16,078 nucleotides of DNA from Psychrobacter sp. (GTDB lineage: Bacteria; Pseudomonadota; Gammaproteobacteria; Pseudomonadales; Moraxellaceae): NCBI GenBank assembly GCA_029264635.1, contig JARIAA010000167.1:1-16078 (forward strand), written 5' to 3'. Each line of letters opens with the position of its first letter. Positions within the stretch are counted from its first letter, which is position 1. The translations under genes and the position numbers were made by a program. The notes beneath the pieces are model-generated. The model did not search any database. It was not told the DNA's origin and worked only from the letters and a program-made list of their open reading frames with translations. Shown piece after piece: positions 15,290 to 16,078 of this stretch.

Positions 15290-15853
15290 ATGTCAGCTAC
15301 TTATCTGATGCCTACTTATAATCGCCAACCAATCAGCTTCACCCGCGGTTTTGGTAGTTGGCTATATACCAAAGACGATACTCCTTACTTAGATGCGCTT
15401 ACAGGTATCGCGGTATGCGGTTTGGGACATTGCCACCCACAAGTAACTGAGGCTATTCAACAGCAAGCGGCGACCTTAATACACACGAGCAATTTGTTCG
15501 GTATTGACTGGCAAGAACGTGCAGGAGAAGCGCTTTGTGTCGCTGCGGGAATGGAAAATGTATTTTTTGCTAATAGCGGTGCTGAAGCCAACGAAGCCGC
15601 CCTTAAACTGGCGCGATTATATGCTCATCGCCAAGGTTTTAAGCGCCCAAAAGTCATCGTTATGGAGCAATCTTTTCACGGTCGCACCCTATTATCATTA
15701 TCAGCAACTGCCAACCCCAAAGCTCGCGAAGGCTTCTTTTCAGGCTCCCACCCCTCCACAACCTCATTGGCCCCATGGCCCTTCCTAGAAGTCCCATTAC
15801 AGGATCCTCCTGGGTCGCTACTCCATCTACCCTTTTATAACCACATTTTATGA
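15290..15853 (+). CDS. argD: Acetylornithine aminotransferase, truncated at a chimeric junction
   Basis: N-terminal part of a class-III PLP aminotransferase of the ArgD type. In arginine synthesis ArgD interconverts N-acetylglutamate semialdehyde and N2-acetylornithine. Recognisable segments are YLDALTGIAVCGLGHCHP, NSGAEANEAALKLAR (N95-R109, contacting the PLP phosphate) and FHGRT (129-133), then SLSATANPKAREGFF to residue 150. Full proteins are about 390-400 residues and carry the Schiff-base lysine near 250, which is missing. After 15739 the frame encodes 37 unrelated residues and stops at 15853; those residues are not ArgD and come from the foreign tail. AAGGA (15274-15278 region) is well spaced before the ATG at 15290. 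The call as an ArgD-type enzyme is firm; a related acylornithine or GABA transaminase is less likely. The break is probably an assembly join, not a natural mutation. Confidence 0.85.
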   Translation: MSATYLMPTYNRQPISFTRGFGSWLYTKDDTPYLDALTGIAVCGLGHCHPQVTEAIQQQAATLIHTSNLFGIDWQERAGEALCVAAGMENVFFANSGAEANEAALKLARLYAHRQGFKRPKVIVMEQSFHGRTLLSLSATANPKAREGFFSGSHPSTTSLAPWPFLEVPLQDPPGSLLHLPFYNHIL

Positions 15854-16078
15854 TAGTCATATAACCAGTTATTTTTTCCATAGTATTCTGTTTTCAATTC
15901 ACTTTGGAATGTGACATCTGTTGAATTCATGCCCAATGAAGCAAGAAGAGTACCATTTTTACATCCCGTTACACAGACATTGTCTCATTTAAACTCCATA
16001 CTTGCCCTGTGAACTATATTGACCCTTACTTCATAAATGAGAAACCTAACTTTCAGGCAGGTTAGCTGGGACACAAAC
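15740..16078. other. Mammalian-like DNA joined to the bacterial sequence
   Basis: From 15740 the argD homology stops and no bacterial gene is seen. I count only two CpG dinucleotides from 15741 to 16078, against 23 in the preceding 338 or so bases of argD. Such CpG depletion is a vertebrate hallmark. The stretch contains a MIR-like SINE at its end. There are no terminal inverted repeats or transposase-like frame to suggest a bacterial insertion element. It most likely comes from host DNA in a chimeric contig. Confidence 0.8.
15967..16074 (-). repeat. MIR-like SINE fragment (mammalian-wide interspersed repeat)
   Basis: Read on the minus strand, the stretch follows the MIR core in order: a segment with TAACCTGCCTGAAAGTTAGG (for the consensus 'taacctctctgagcctcag'), then TTTCTCATTTATGAAGTAAG (for 'tttcctcatctgtaaaatgg'), then TTCACAGGGCAAGTATGGAG and TTTAAATGAGACAATGTCTG (for 'ctcatagggttgttgtgagg' and 'attaaatgagataatgtatg'). 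The divergence is what is expected of an old MIR copy. The comparison is to a consensus recalled from memory, not a computed alignment. Confidence 0.75.

Noticed and set aside
15740..15853. C-terminal extension of ArgD as a novel fusion domain
   Set aside because: The 37 residues after position 150 are unlike any aminotransferase, come from CpG-poor DNA and simply run into a stop. They are a by-product of the junction.
15740..16078. Insertion sequence interrupting argD
   Set aside because: No inverted repeats, target duplication or transposase frame are seen, the argD remainder never returns in the window, and the composition is vertebrate-like.
1..16078. CRISPR array, tRNA or rRNA genes, prophage or defence island
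   Set aside because: No regularly spaced repeats, no tRNA-like cloverleaf, no rRNA-like stretch and no phage or defence protein signatures were seen. The genes are housekeeping types.

Overview
The window reads as ordinary chromosomal DNA of a gammaproteobacterium, most likely Moraxellaceae and probably Psychrobacter. The basis is the gene set (an approximately 180-kDa class NAD-glutamate dehydrogenase, SbcDC, PurD, a COQ8-like ABC1 protein, YacG and ArgD), the moderately AT-rich composition and the protein style. The genus is inferred from general familiarity; no search was run. The exception is the last ~340 bases, which look like mammalian DNA joined to the bacterial contig.

Layout: sbcD and sbcC (54-5629, + strand) form a two-gene operon for the SbcCD double-strand nuclease, with a strong 12-bp hairpin in the 107-bp gap between them. 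A probably bidirectional intrinsic terminator (about 5677-5710) separates sbcC from the convergent 1602-codon NAD-glutamate dehydrogenase gene (5736-10544, - strand). The 569-bp divergent region 10545-11113 has no sizeable gene. It holds candidate promoters for both directions, an imperfect nested inverted repeat and a possible 37-codon leader ORF. purD (11114-12469, +), for step 2 of purine synthesis, follows with a stem-loop terminator. Next comes an ABC1/COQ8-family atypical kinase gene (12604-14010, +), also with a clear terminator. A TrmB-like methyltransferase gene (14183-14875, -) is divergent from the small zinc-protein gene yacG (15014-15205, +). yacG is followed by the 5' part of argD (from 15290).

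argD keeps normal homology only to about codon 150 (15739). From there to the end the reading frame is unrelated and soon stops. CpG falls from 23 in the preceding ~340 bases to 2 in the last 338, and positions ~15967-16074 read on the minus strand like a MIR SINE. The simplest explanation is a chimeric assembly or amplification join between bacterial DNA and mammalian host DNA, not a new bacterial element.

The genes are mostly independent housekeeping units: DNA repair, glutamate catabolism, purine and arginine synthesis, quinone-linked kinase, RNA methylation and gyrase control. I found no CRISPR array, insertion sequence, prophage, tRNA or rRNA, and no convincing undescribed defence or biosynthetic system.
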